Source: Pohlia nutans | Lineage: Eukaryota > Streptophyta > Bryopsida > Bryales > Mniaceae | Length of the DNA: 64,000 bases | Reading direction: 5' to 3' | Assembly (NCBI GenBank): GCA_022496805.1 | Contig: CM040100.1 | Location: 14,103,009 to 14,167,008, forward strand | Shown here: piece after piece, positions 22,944 to 33,900 of the stretch | Layout of the letters: each line of letters opens with the position of its first letter | Numbering within the stretch: the stretch's first letter is position 1 | Position numbers and translations under genes: made by a program | The notes under the pieces: model-generated | The model's database searches: none | What the model saw: only the letters and a program-made list of their open reading frames with translations | What the model was told of the DNA's origin: nothing

Positions 22944-24186
22944 TGCCCTTGAATTGGGTAGGTCCCCAAGTTCAAATCCCACCACTTTCGCTTCTTCTTC
23001 TCATTGGTGCAGAAAAAGTTCAGGTGAAACTCTTTTTTATCTATTCTCGGTAGTGTTGGAGTTTGGGCCGGAGTTTGCAAATTCTTTCTTCTTTGAGAGG
23101 ACTTTGCGGATATCTCGAGTGTAAAGGTCAAAATATCAAAATACGTTCCTAAATTTTTTTGGAGCTCATTTGTGCAATTGTGCCTAGAAGATCAACTTTT
23201 TTGAAATTTTGCTTGACTGAGAAAAGTTTTGTAATCGAGTAATCTTCCACCTTTAATAGATTTTATGTCATTTGAAGACTTTATGAAAAAGCTATGCATG
23301 TTATAAAAATGAAGACTAACTAGGTGCTTCACTTGAAAGTTTACATATCCCACATGCACTGTCGATACAAATCGACCCCACTTGTATAAAGGACAAAGCA
23401 TTCTAAACTCTCTACTCACATCGTCTTTGTCAACCAATGAAATGGAGTTGAGTTGCATTTGACAACAAGCCGAGTTTTTTAAAAAATTAAAGAGAAAAAT
23501 GCCAAAATTTTTAATATTCTATTTTAAATGCGGAACCTACTTTTTGAAATTCAATTAATTATTTGTCAGCAAGGCACCGAACCTTTTTTGCCACATACAC
23601 CTCTACAAAGACTCTTCATTGATGTTAAAAGTTGTGTAGCATTGTGGCCATTTTAGGCAATTAACCTTGCATCATTCTCAATGTAAGTGATAGTAGTTAC
23701 AATAAATACAAGTGAGAACTAGTGGGTTTTCTCCATAATGTACGTGGTCATATTGGGTTAAACATATGGTCGTTAAAACTATATTCATGTTGTTTCACAA
23801 AAGAAAAAGAAAAAGAAAAAGTATATTTATGGCAATTATGGATGAGAACAAGGAATATTATGGGTTGCCTCTTTGTTTAATATGGGGGCCCTAGTGGCAC
23901 TTTTGAATTATTTGACAACACATTCAATAAATTATATAAATTACATACGATTTTGGAAAAATATAATTCCACTTGCTATGAGTGTGTGTTGTAATTTACC
24001 ACATTTGACATTTTTTTTTTTCGAGAATCTTCATTACAAATGATGTCTGTAGAATACAATTCCTCTTGCTATGAGACTATGTTGTGATTTTTTTATTGTT
24101 TTTATTGTTTTTGTTGGGTCAAGAATCTTCATTAAATTTTCAAGAAGGTGCTACGGATATTATGGCACAAAGAAGGTGCACTACAT
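22944..24186. other. No recognised gene
   Basis: AT-rich DNA with short frames only. No inverted ends or known repeats from elsewhere in the window were recognised. Confidence 0.4.
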
Positions 24187-24527
24187 TAGAGGTGGTTCAC
24201 ACTATAGCCAAAGGTTGAGAGCTTGTCGAATTGCAAGAAAGTAAAAAATTGCCCTCTTGGGCTTCATACTAGAGGTAAAGTCCAAAGATCGTCGCTCTCC
24301 AGAGCGTCTACATATTTGTGAGTTTTGGTGCTGATGCGATAACCTCTTTAGGGAGAATTGGGTCAACTGGGAATGAAAAGCCAATTCTCCCTGAAGAGGC
24401 CGTCAATTTTTTTCGATGAAATAATTAGAATCTCCAATATGTATATTTCACTATAATTTTCAGCCTGTGACTTTAGACTCCCAGATTTGGATTGCGACGG
24501 CCTCTCACCATAGTGTGAACCGCCCTT
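24187..24527. mobile_element. MITE with GGTTCACACTATGG ends (340 bp)
   Basis: GGTGGTTCACACTATAGCC at the left and CACCATAGTGTGAACCGCCC at the right are inverted copies. The interior contains an inverted GGGAGAATTG/CAATTCTCCC pair (about 24351 and 24382). It lies about 220 bases upstream of the cyclophilin promoter. Related ends occur at 14470-14582 and, weakly, at 27476-27585. Confidence 0.6.
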
Positions 24528-24744
24528 AGTTGAGGAGGATTTTCAATTGGCTATGGAGACTTTGGGGAATGAAAGCAAGCTCTCAAAGTAGCGTCGAAGC
24601 TAAGCAGCAAATGGAAAGGGCACATGTAAAGAGCGTCAGTCCCCGTCAGGCACTTTGCATTCATTCCCCGTCCCCAGATTTTTTTGCTCTCACAACATTC
24701 ATCCATCGCCCACGTCACCTTCTCATCCAAAAACCGAAACTTAG

Positions 24745-24815
24745 GGCCCACGTGGCATCCACTGGGGCATCGTTCCAAATCTCACGATCTAGAGCCTTCC
24801 GCTGCCTACATAACC
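24745..24815 (+). promoter_or_regulatory. Candidate cyclophilin promoter: G-box and TATA-like box
   Basis: GGGCCCACGTGG around 24745-24755 contains the G-box core CACGTG (24749-24754). About 55 bases downstream, CTACATAA (24806-24813) could act as a TATA-like element. Spacing and position fit transcription starting shortly before the pyrimidine-rich leader. This is inference from motif order only. Confidence 0.4.
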
Positions 24816-24922
24816 CCGTCCTCCCGCGCTTCTCTGTCGCAGCCGCACTCTTGTTCTTCTCAAACCCCACTGAGGTCCTTGCATTCCCTCTCTGTCATCT
24901 TTGTCGTCGCCGCTCTCACCAG

Positions 24923-25335
24923 GTAACGCTCCTCTCATCCGCAACCTCCCTGTTTTTTTCCCCGCATTTTTCCGATTGTTTTGAATTTTTTTGGTGTATT
25001 TTCCCGCATGTTTTGTTTCTCCCCCGTTTCATTGATCTTCTACACTTCTTTGCTTGGATAATGTCCCGCATCTTTGCTGGTTTCATCCCGTTTCAGCGAT
25101 CTTTGTAGGAGATACTATATGTAGGCCGATCGCATTTTTGGCTACCTCTGAAATGTGTTGTGTGAACACTGAAGGTTTGTAGATTTTTTGGATTTTTGAA
25201 CGTGTTATTGTTTAGTGGATGAGGGTAAGAGATAAACTTTTGGGGATACAGTGGAATACGGGGTTTGTGTTTTGATTTGTGGACATGGAACGGTTATGTG
25301 TTTAGGATCTGATGTGGTTTTTGGGGTTTTTTTAG
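24923..25335 (+). other. Intron in the cyclophilin 5' UTR
   Basis: The donor CAG|GTAACG at 24923 and the acceptor TTTTTTTAG at 25335 leave a nine-base exon tail (ATTATCAAG) before the ATG. A leader intron in front of an intronless coding region is common in highly expressed plant housekeeping genes and often enhances expression. Confidence 0.6.
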
Positions 25336-25344
25336 ATTATCAAG

Positions 25345-25863
25345 ATGGCTTCCAACCCCAAGGTTTTCTTCGATATCTCCATCGGCGGCAACCCGGCGGG
25401 GCGTATCGTGATGGAGTTGTACGCCGACACCACCCCGAAGACCGCGGAGAATTTCCGGGCTCTCTGCACGGGAGAGAAGGGCAAGGGTAGGTCGGGAAAG
25501 CCGCTTCACTTTAAGAATTCCAAGTTCCACCGCGTGATCCCGCAGTTCATGTGCCAGGGAGGTGACTTCACCGCCGGAAACGGAACCGGCGGCGAGTCTA
25601 TCTACGGAGCCAAGTTCGCCGACGAGAACTTCATCAAGAAGCATACCGGACCCGGCGTGTTGTCCATGGCTAACGCCGGACCCCACACCAACGGATCCCA
25701 GTTCTTCCTGTGCACCGTGGCCACCCCGTGGTTGGACGGCAAGCACTGCGTGTTCGGTCAGGTTATTGAGGGCTTGGATGTGGTGCGCGAGATCGAGAAG
25801 TACGGCTCCCAAAGTGGAACCACGAAGAAGGCCGTATTGATCGCGGACTGCGGCCAACTGTAG
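25345..25863 (+). CDS. Cytosolic peptidyl-prolyl cis-trans isomerase (cyclophilin)
   Basis: A single-domain cyclophilin of 172 residues, the usual length for plant cytosolic members. It catalyses cis-trans isomerisation of X-Pro bonds and binds cyclosporin A. Active-site residues by alignment to the family are R63, F68, Q119, F121, W129 and H134, within FHRVIPQF and the WLDGKH region. The plant-specific loop KGRSGKP is at 47-53, with redox-type cysteines nearby (C41). No targeting peptide is visible. The coding region has no intron and is GC-rich at third positions, in contrast to the AT-rich surroundings. The ATG follows a 5' UTR intron. The long open frame on the opposite strand is a shadow of this codon bias. 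Family call very firm. Confidence 0.97.
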   Translation: MASNPKVFFDISIGGNPAGRIVMELYADTTPKTAENFRALCTGEKGKGRSGKPLHFKNSKFHRVIPQFMCQGGDFTAGNGTGGESIYGAKFADENFIKKHTGPGVLSMANAGPHTNGSQFFLCTVATPWLDGKHCVFGQVIEGLDVVREIEKYGSQSGTTKKAVLIADCGQL

Positions 25864-26454
25864 TTAGTTTATTCTGTGAGGCAGAGGAGTGAAGAATCCT
25901 TGGATTGAAAACCGCGTCTGTTTAGTTGCGAGTTCTTGTCTCCGTAGATCGAAGAACAACGAAATCCTTGTCATTCTTCAACTACCATATTTTGGAGGTT
26001 TCTTTGTGCTGTTTGAGTGCTTTCACAAATATCTTAGATCTGATCATGAGATGAGTTCCATTAACACCAGTATGTGAGACTATGGTTGTCTGACAATTCA
26101 AGTACTGGCAGTCCTATTGCAGGTATCGTACGATTCGCACTGGGGACGAGATCCGTTTGTCATTGTTGTGATGATTGACTAGTTGACCATCTCACTGCAA
26201 ATGTTACTTTCGGATCGTTTCGAATATTCACTGGCATTAATGTTGTGTGTATGGCTGACAGTATCACATTTTCGATCTAGTTTGTCTTTTTCCACATGAA
26301 GAACTATCGGCTTGATATGTCAACTGAGATTAATATGCCCACGTAAGTCCATTGTAATTGGATAATTGTAGTACGCAGACAAGTTATGGTATAATCGTAT
26401 AATCAATTTGATACAGTAACCCGTAACTTATGCCGGAACTTGCTTTATTTGACA
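25864..26454. other. Cyclophilin 3' UTR and downstream DNA
   Basis: The start presumably holds the 3' UTR. No further gene or clear polyadenylation signal is assigned. Confidence 0.4.
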
Positions 26455-26652
26455 ATGAGAGGTATATTCTACCTGGAGGAGGTATTCATATCACAACTTG
26501 GAAATTGCAAAATCCGACAATGCAAAATTTTAATGTGTACCTCGTAAACAGGGTATCTCATTATCCGACAACTTGAGGTATATACTTTGTGTACTAACAC
26601 AGTATCCTCGACTCTAACACATCCTTGTTATCTGATAATATTATGTATATAC
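26455..26652 (-). repeat. Dispersed repeat, inverted partner of 21192-21410
   Basis: It shares CTAACACAGTATCCT and GATAATATTATG segments with the copy at 21192-21410 in reverse orientation. It ends directly before the MITE at 26657. Confidence 0.6.
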
Positions 26653-26656
26653 GGTA

Positions 26657-26865
26657 GGAGCACCTAAAACCAACACTGCACCTAATTGCGACAAAATCTA
26701 CACCATGCAACCATTTCAGAATGCAAATCTAGGCACATCTTAGAGCCATTGTATGAAGGTAACCAAAATGATAAGCTATTTATGGTTTACCTAGATTTAT
26801 GTTCTAGAATGCCCAGTACGGCTAGATCCTGTCGCAATTAGGTACAGTGTTGGTTTTAGGTACCT
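26657..26865. mobile_element. MITE with 37-bp inverted ends and TA flanks
   Basis: The left end carries CACCTAAAACCAACACTG followed by CACCTAATTGCGACA. The right end is its inverse with a few differences. TA is present at 26655-26656 and 26866-26867, which suggests the Tc1/mariner (Stowaway-like) class. There is no coding capacity. Confidence 0.7.
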
Positions 26866-26867
26866 TA

Positions 26868-28202
26868 GTGGGTGGCCCATAAACCAACGCTTAAATCTTT
26901 TCACGCAAATCGAGTACTGATAGAATAAGAAGCTTACAATAAACAAACGAATCGCGCCCCCAGCGTGCTGAAATCTATAGCCTTCATAATTTCCTACAAT
27001 AAACTTTGTTGAGTCCCACATTTGGGGGAGGGTGTGATCCCCCAACCGCTAAACCCTTTGCTGCCGAACTCTCTTCACCAAAAATGTCAGATTTTTGGTG
27101 TTTTTTCTTGAAATTAGGGATATTATTAGTAGTATCCGATCATATAAATAGAAGCATAACTTAATCAAACAAGTATCAGTTAAAACGGACCGTAGGATTG
27201 GAAACTCAGAATAGGAGATTTTGGAGGGGGTGTGACTTTACATTTAAATAGAATTTGAGTTAAGTTTTCAAAAACCAAAGTCAAGTGGTTAAACAATGAC
27301 CTATGTCAACACCTCTCCATTGCAATCTTTCATGTCGAGAATCGATTCACATATTTATTGTGAATTTTATAAGTAAGAGTGACTTTATCCATATACGGTT
27401 TAGGACAAAATTTATATGTATAAATATTAAAGGAGTTGGTAAGTTGATCAAGATCGGAATACATACACTAAGGCGCTCTTCACACTAGAAGCGAGAAGCC
27501 ATGGAGAAAACCTCACAAGGGCCATGGCTCATCCTTGAGAAGCCAACCTTTGAACTTGACGGTCTTTGGATATAGTGTAAAGTGAGAAGGGGCCACAAAA
27601 TAAAGTGTTGATTTTTAAAATAAAGTTCTTACATATTTCTTAAAAAATAAAAAATGATTGGTTGTGAGAATTATGGTCAAACGCCCCCCCGGATTTTGCG
27701 TTAGACCCACCTCTTGAGGTGGGCTTGACGCAAAATCCGGGGGCCTTGAAAAATGTGCACTTTTGTTGCCACGAAGGACAAAAGTGTTGTTCATGTCATT
27801 TTCTCCTCCTTTTGTCCCTTAGACTGAAAATTTCGGGTGTAAAGTGACATTCTTTGGTCTTCTCGGGTTTTAGGCCTCCTATTGGCTGAAATTTCTCTCC
27901 TCACATCTTCTCGTCTCACATCTTCTCCTTATAGTAGGTTGCAAAAACATGCCTCTGCAACCACAATGTGATTGTGGGGGTTGTAAAGCGTGAAGAGCCT
28001 TATGTATAATGTACAATATCACACAATTTAGAAAAATCCCACTCGAGAAAGCATTATTGTTTGTCATGAAATGGATTTCAAATTTAACTATTCCACTGAC
28101 CCTATTTATCGTGTTTTGGAAACTGCTCATAACTTTATCACTAACTTTTTCCAAGTGAATAGCTCTCACCATCTCTTGATAAATTCACTTTTAATACATT
28201 GT
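26868..28202. other. No recognised gene; hairpin at 27683-27745
   Basis: 27683-27745 is a foldback with ~27-bp arms (GGATTTTGCGT...CCCACCTC) and a TT loop. 27476-27585 has weak CACACTA/TAGTGT inverted ends. The remainder shows nothing supportable. Confidence 0.5.
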
Positions 28203-28206
28203 TTAA

Positions 28207-28744
28207 CCCCTAAGCATCCACACTACATTTACCCAGTCAAATCTCATCAATTTTTCACATTTTAAAATATATTATACTATTTTGGTACTTTTCTCTGATA
28301 AGTTATTGTTAAAAAAATTTACCATGGTTTTTTCATAATTATATAAATGAATTTTATAAGATTTTTCAAAACTTTTTTTTTGTAAAAATCGTAACAATTT
28401 TAAAAAAGCTTAAAATAGTATGTAATTTTAAAGAAAAGTGTTAGTAATAGTGATGAACAACAAATTGTAGGGGCATGCTTTTGAACCTACATAAAAAGAA
28501 ATTCGATAGAAAAACTTTTTCTGCAATGTATATTGGAATTTTAGGGGTCTGAGCTTTAAAGTGCTGTAAAAGTGAAATTTTAACAAATTTGAAGAATATT
28601 AAATTGGATTAAAAAGTAAAAGATAACCTCCACACTTTCTTAGTTGGGACCACTTTCATTTGAAATTAAGAAATAGGTGAAAATTGACATTTGATTGAAA
28701 AACGGCCAAGTTTGACCATATTGGGCTCTTTACACGCTTGGGAG
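28207..28744. mobile_element. piggyBac-type MITE, family F (538 bp)
   Basis: The ends are CCCCTAAGCATCC and ACACGCTTGGGAG (inverted, imperfect). TTAA flanks lie at 28203-28206 and 28745-28748. The interior is AT-rich without ORF. A fragment of the same family is at 2030-2153. Confidence 0.7.
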
Positions 28745-29042
28745 TTAACACCCATCGTCATTGAGATTAGAAAATACAACCATCAAAATGTTCAAAAAAT
28801 GATATAAAGTAAATGAAATAAAATATAAAAAAACCTCGCAAATACTAATTCGAAGATTCCTAATGTAATCAAAAACACGGGACTTCATTAAACAATCATA
28901 GATAACATATGGGGTGATATTTGAATAGTTGTTCCATCAACTTTGTGGAGTTTTGGAGAATTGTCATGTTCAATAATCATTCAAAGCTTCAAATTAAATT
29001 TCGATAATTAAATTTATGTTCATATTAATAACCTAGTGTTAG

Positions 29043-30206
29043 AAATATCCATAGTCCCTCTCTATGAAATGCAACTTAAAAGGAAATTTTGAACTTGATG
29101 TATGAATAAAAGTTGAACATTATGAATTTAGGATTCTATCCATTCGGTTAAATCTATGATTGTTATCACCAATATATCTTTTTATAAAATTTGAAACTTC
29201 AAATTTAAAATTCTTTTGTAATTTAATTACGAATAAGATATTGACAATTTGTGTATGAAATTCGTTGTGATGGGTTGAAATGTATTACTCTAAGTGTAGT
29301 GGTTTTTGGAGATTTTTTGGTTGCTTAAGTTTATGAGTTGACTTTTTTTACAGTGAAATCTTCAAAATTTTGGGTGAATTACTACAACATGAAATGAGGC
29401 ATAAAAATTTCACAAATCATCCCCTTTTAAATCGGAGCACACATGCATGAAGCTAACTTCCCATAAAATATATAGTAAAAAACCCACATTGCAAAAAGTC
29501 AATGATGGATGAGAAAACTGTGTTTGATTCTGTACATCCACTTTCTGGATGGTTGGACATTTAGGGGTTAGAAATTATCCGTACAACCAAATTTTCAAAA
29601 AATCTTTTAGATACTCATTTAATGAATTTAGAAGCATTTGCCGTTCAATATTCATCAAACTTCCAAATTTTATTTTTACAATTTGAAATTTGGTCTAAAA
29701 TTCATAAAGGCAATTTTTTCAAAGGAGAGAACATCATTAGTTACCCCAAATAGTAAATTTTATAACACTAGGACAATATTGAGGTCTTTGTTTTTAAAAA
29801 AATCTCCTTGATGGAGTTTAACTCAAATTGACATGATTCAAATTGGGTTGGAAAGTAGACTTCATTTAATTTTTTTTTGTAATGTTTTATAAAAATATAT
29901 TTTTCATCTTAGACAACCCGTAGAAAAGGGCAACGACCATAAAATAGTCGTTCAGTCACTTAGGGATCAACAATCTGTAAATGAAATTTGTTGTGATGGG
30001 TTAAAATGTAATACTCTAAGTGTAGTGTGTTTTGGAGATTTTTCACAAATCATTCCCTTTCTAATTAGTTCACACATGCATGAAGTTGACTTCCCATAAA
30101 ATTTATAGTAAAAAATCCACATTGCAAAAAGTGCACGACAGATGAGAAAAGAGCCTGTCATTATGTACATCGTCCAAAAAATGGACACTTGAACACTTAA
30201 GGGTTT
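29043..30206. mobile_element. Nested piggyBac-type MITE remnants (families A, C, A)
   Basis: 29043-29567 is a family-A copy in reverse, ending GGACATTTAGGGG with TTAG after it. 29572-29955 is the right part of a family-C element ending CACTTAGGG. 29960-30206 is the terminal half of another family-A copy ending ACACTTAAGGGT. The order indicates that A inserted into C, and that C lies against or inside a second A. Confidence 0.6.
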
Positions 30207-30949
30207 ATCTACTATACTTTGCTGAGTTCAAGAATAACTCCAACAAGAGATGTCAAAGTTCATAACTCATGTATCTTCCAGCAAGGTTTCGTAAAATGGT
30301 AATTTCGTAACATGGTAATTTTGAAATTTGAGTGTATGAATCACTATGTACTAGTACGGCCCTGTGTTGTTAGCCCATTGTTCCCCATGATTTAGCCAAG
30401 CTTTACTTTTCATGTTATTTTAAAAATAATTTATATTCGAAAATTTGATTTAATTTATCTTGACAAAAATCACTAAAAATTTCATAACTTTCATTGTAAG
30501 TCCAAAAGTCACAAAAAGAACTTCGGTGCACCCTTTCTCGTCAAGAGCTTTCTGATGATACCAAGAACGCGGAACATACAAACAAACAAAACAAACAAAC
30601 TACATTCCTTAATGTATAGATTTTGGTGATTCCATAAATATCACTGTATACTTTGGTTAGCACTTCAAAAAATAAATTGATCTCATATATACTTATACAT
30701 ACTTTTTATAAGAAATCATAACCGGCACTGTACATCACCAGTACCATACATAACTTAAATGTTGGAAGTATGACAGGTATGAAGAGCGCAATCTATAATT
30801 CGGACTCCTGGAAAGTGTTCTGTGGAGCCAGTAGATTTAAAAAAAAGAAAAAACCAACGATACTGCTGCACTCTGATATCAAAAACTGGCGTGAAATTTG
30901 ATCAAGCATGTTACAAAATCTTACAGGAAAATGTTGATGATGCCTGGGC

Positions 30950-33900
30950 TCAATAACGAGCACCCGTCTTACGCTGATGGACAGCAGTCAATGTTTGAGC
31001 ATCCTACACATCATCAAAAAAAATCAATCAGCAACCACATGATATAATGAAACAAGCTTGGTGTTTTTTCAATCCTATGCATCCTAACTAACCCTTAACC
31101 CCTAAACGTCCAACCGTTTAGAAAGTGGACGATGTACAAAATCAAACACAGTTTTCTCATCCGTCATTGACTTTTGCAGTGTGGGTTCTTTACTATATAT
31201 TTTATGGGAAGTTAGCTTCATGCATGTGTGATTAGAAAGGGGCTGATTTGTGAAAATTTTATGCCTCATTTCATGTAGTGATCCACCCAAAATTTCGAAG
31301 ATTTCAATGTAAAAGTGCTCTTAAAAAGTCAACTCATAAAATTAAGCAACCAAAATATCTCCAAAAATCACTACACTTAGAGTATTACATTTCAACCAAT
31401 CACAACAAATTTCGTGTACAAATTGTCAATATCTTATTCGTAATCAAATTATAAAAGAATTTTGAATTTTAAGTTTCAAATTTTATACAAAAATATTGGT
31501 GACAACAATCATAGATCTAATTGTATGGATAGAATCAAAAATTCATTATGTACAACTTTTATTCGTACATCAAGCTCAAAATATCCCTCTTAGTTACATT
31601 TTATAAGACATCTTTGAAATTCTCCAAATCTAGAGAGGGGTGAGGACGTTTAGTGATTAAACACAAAGAAAACTCTTAGAAATCTTTTTGGATTTGGGAC
31701 CTCGAACTTACATTACTTTATAGAAATTCAAAACATACGATTTATATCATGAATGATGTCTGAAAAAGAAAATCAGAAAAGCCTTTTTTCTATTGTCAGT
31801 GTTGTTTATGATTTTAAACTTCAGTCATTACAGTATCATTATTATCCATCAAACCAAATCACTTGAGCAATGTGCATTTCTGCAGGTGAATAACAGAGTA
31901 TACTCACAATAATGACCCTCTTTACAAGGACATTCTAGAATATCCTGCACACTCGTGACACTATCATTGAGTGTAGCACACTCGTCACACATTCAAACTA
32001 TGTTATAGTGAAAAGATTGGGACCCAAGGTGGTCAGATAAAAGAGGTTTAAGTGTACCTCAAGTTTGCCAGCATCAACTGTGGCATAGAGCACCCAGTGA
32101 TCTCCAGTCTCAATTCGACTCTTCACCGAACACTCCAACCACGCAATCTGCCCCCACATATTTGCATTTCATACATTGAAAGAATAGCGACTTCATAACA
32201 TTCCTTAACCCAAGGATTTCCTCTCTTAGGTATTTCAATTGAAGTGTCCAGAGTGAGAAATAACTCCAGTTCTCTTTTTGAGACGGATGTACATTAACCC
32301 CTAAAAGATCAAGAAGCCCAAATTGGAATCCATATTTTTTTAACAGTTTTGAGTAGGTCCTATTTGGACTTCCTCGTCTTCAAATTTATTTGTTTTTTGG
32401 CCAACACATGCAATGATCGGCACTAATTCTTGTGAGTTAAAATTTGGTCCCATCTGAATTATATTTTTCAAAGTATGATCAATTGAATTAAAATTGTGGA
32501 TCCTTGGTCCTTTAGGGATTAGGCGTCAGTTTGTTTAACGTCCCATGTCATGGTCCACAAGATAATGAGTGATACAAAAATTAGCAGGGTCCCTACTTTC
32601 CTGAGAGCAAGGGGATTCCACTACAATTGGTTAATAATGTTATGTTCAATTAAAACCAAAGCCGATTCCAAAGTGGTCTAATGATCAATTCACCCCTAAG
32701 TGCTTAAATGGTCAAGAGTTGAAATATATTATTTAGGAAGCTTCTAGGAAAGTAACAGATTTACCAATTAATCATCCCCTACATTTGTTAAAGTTTTGGA
32801 AGTAACTATAATCAGCTATTATTAGCTTCCAAAGTGCAGGTAGGCACTTCGAGGTTAAGAGAAATAAGAAGGATGGTAAAATTCTAAACTTAAAATGAGG
32901 AATTCATCAGGATAATTACTTATGAGTGAGAGCATGTTAGACTGCATTGAACACTTACAGCATCAGAGAGTATATACAAGCCGCTTTCGGTCTGCTTAGT
33001 TTGCAGTCCATCCAAACGAGACTCGCCAGGTTTGAATGGTTTCAGCAGCTGCTTGCTGACAGGTCCAGCCTTTCCTTGCCCAAGCACACTGAGAGCAAAC
33101 TTGCTCCCTGTGAGCACTAAACCCTCGATGGCGCGGTCCTTTGCTACCTGAGGAAAAAATTGACCTTCTAATGTCATATGAATGTGGAAATTTCCCTATT
33201 CTAGAGCCATGTTGACTGTCCACTTTTTTCACTGTAGTTGCACTATGGTAGGCAGTAACTACATTTGCTTATTACATCAATGCTTTCATTCTTGAACTCA
33301 AGATGTGTACCGCACTTGCTTATAATATCAATGCTTTCATTCTTGAACTCAAGATGTGAGCGGATTTGTGCCAAAGATTTTACTCCCTCTGTCCGGAAAT
33401 AACTGTCCTACTTTTTTTGGGCATTTTTTGTTCCGAAATAATTGTCCTATGCTTTATACTTCAAACGTGAGCCCTGTCCACTTCAAACAGGGCAGACCAT
33501 TTTGCAACTCAGAAGATTTTCAATTGGATTTTCCTGATTTGTGAATTGCAACTCATAAGATTTTCAGAATTCAAATGAATTCAAATCTTATGAGTTGCAA
33601 TTCACAAATCATGGCTTTTCAGAATTCAAATAATTTTTTTTCCACAAAGAGCCTACTCTTATGAGAGGTATGTTATCAACATCATGTCCACTTTTTGGAT
33701 TTTTTTTGAAATAGGACAATCATTTCCGGACAGAGGGAATAAAAAATTGGAGCATCTTAGATACCTTTATTCTTCGTTGAATTGTGCAAAGCAAAGGGGA
33801 CAGCAGAGAAGGCTTTGGACTTACAGCTATGGTGAGCCCTGGAGGGACGAAGCTCGCCTGGCTTACCCAGGAAGCAAGCATGGCACTCTCTGCGTCTCCA

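Noticed and set aside
24530..25108. 192-codon open frame upstream of cyclophilin
   Set aside because: It runs across the promoter, leader and 5' UTR intron; its composition is that of pyrimidine-rich leader DNA.
25294..25857. 187-codon open frame opposite the cyclophilin gene
   Set aside because: It is the antisense shadow of a GC-rich coding region with no recognisable protein.
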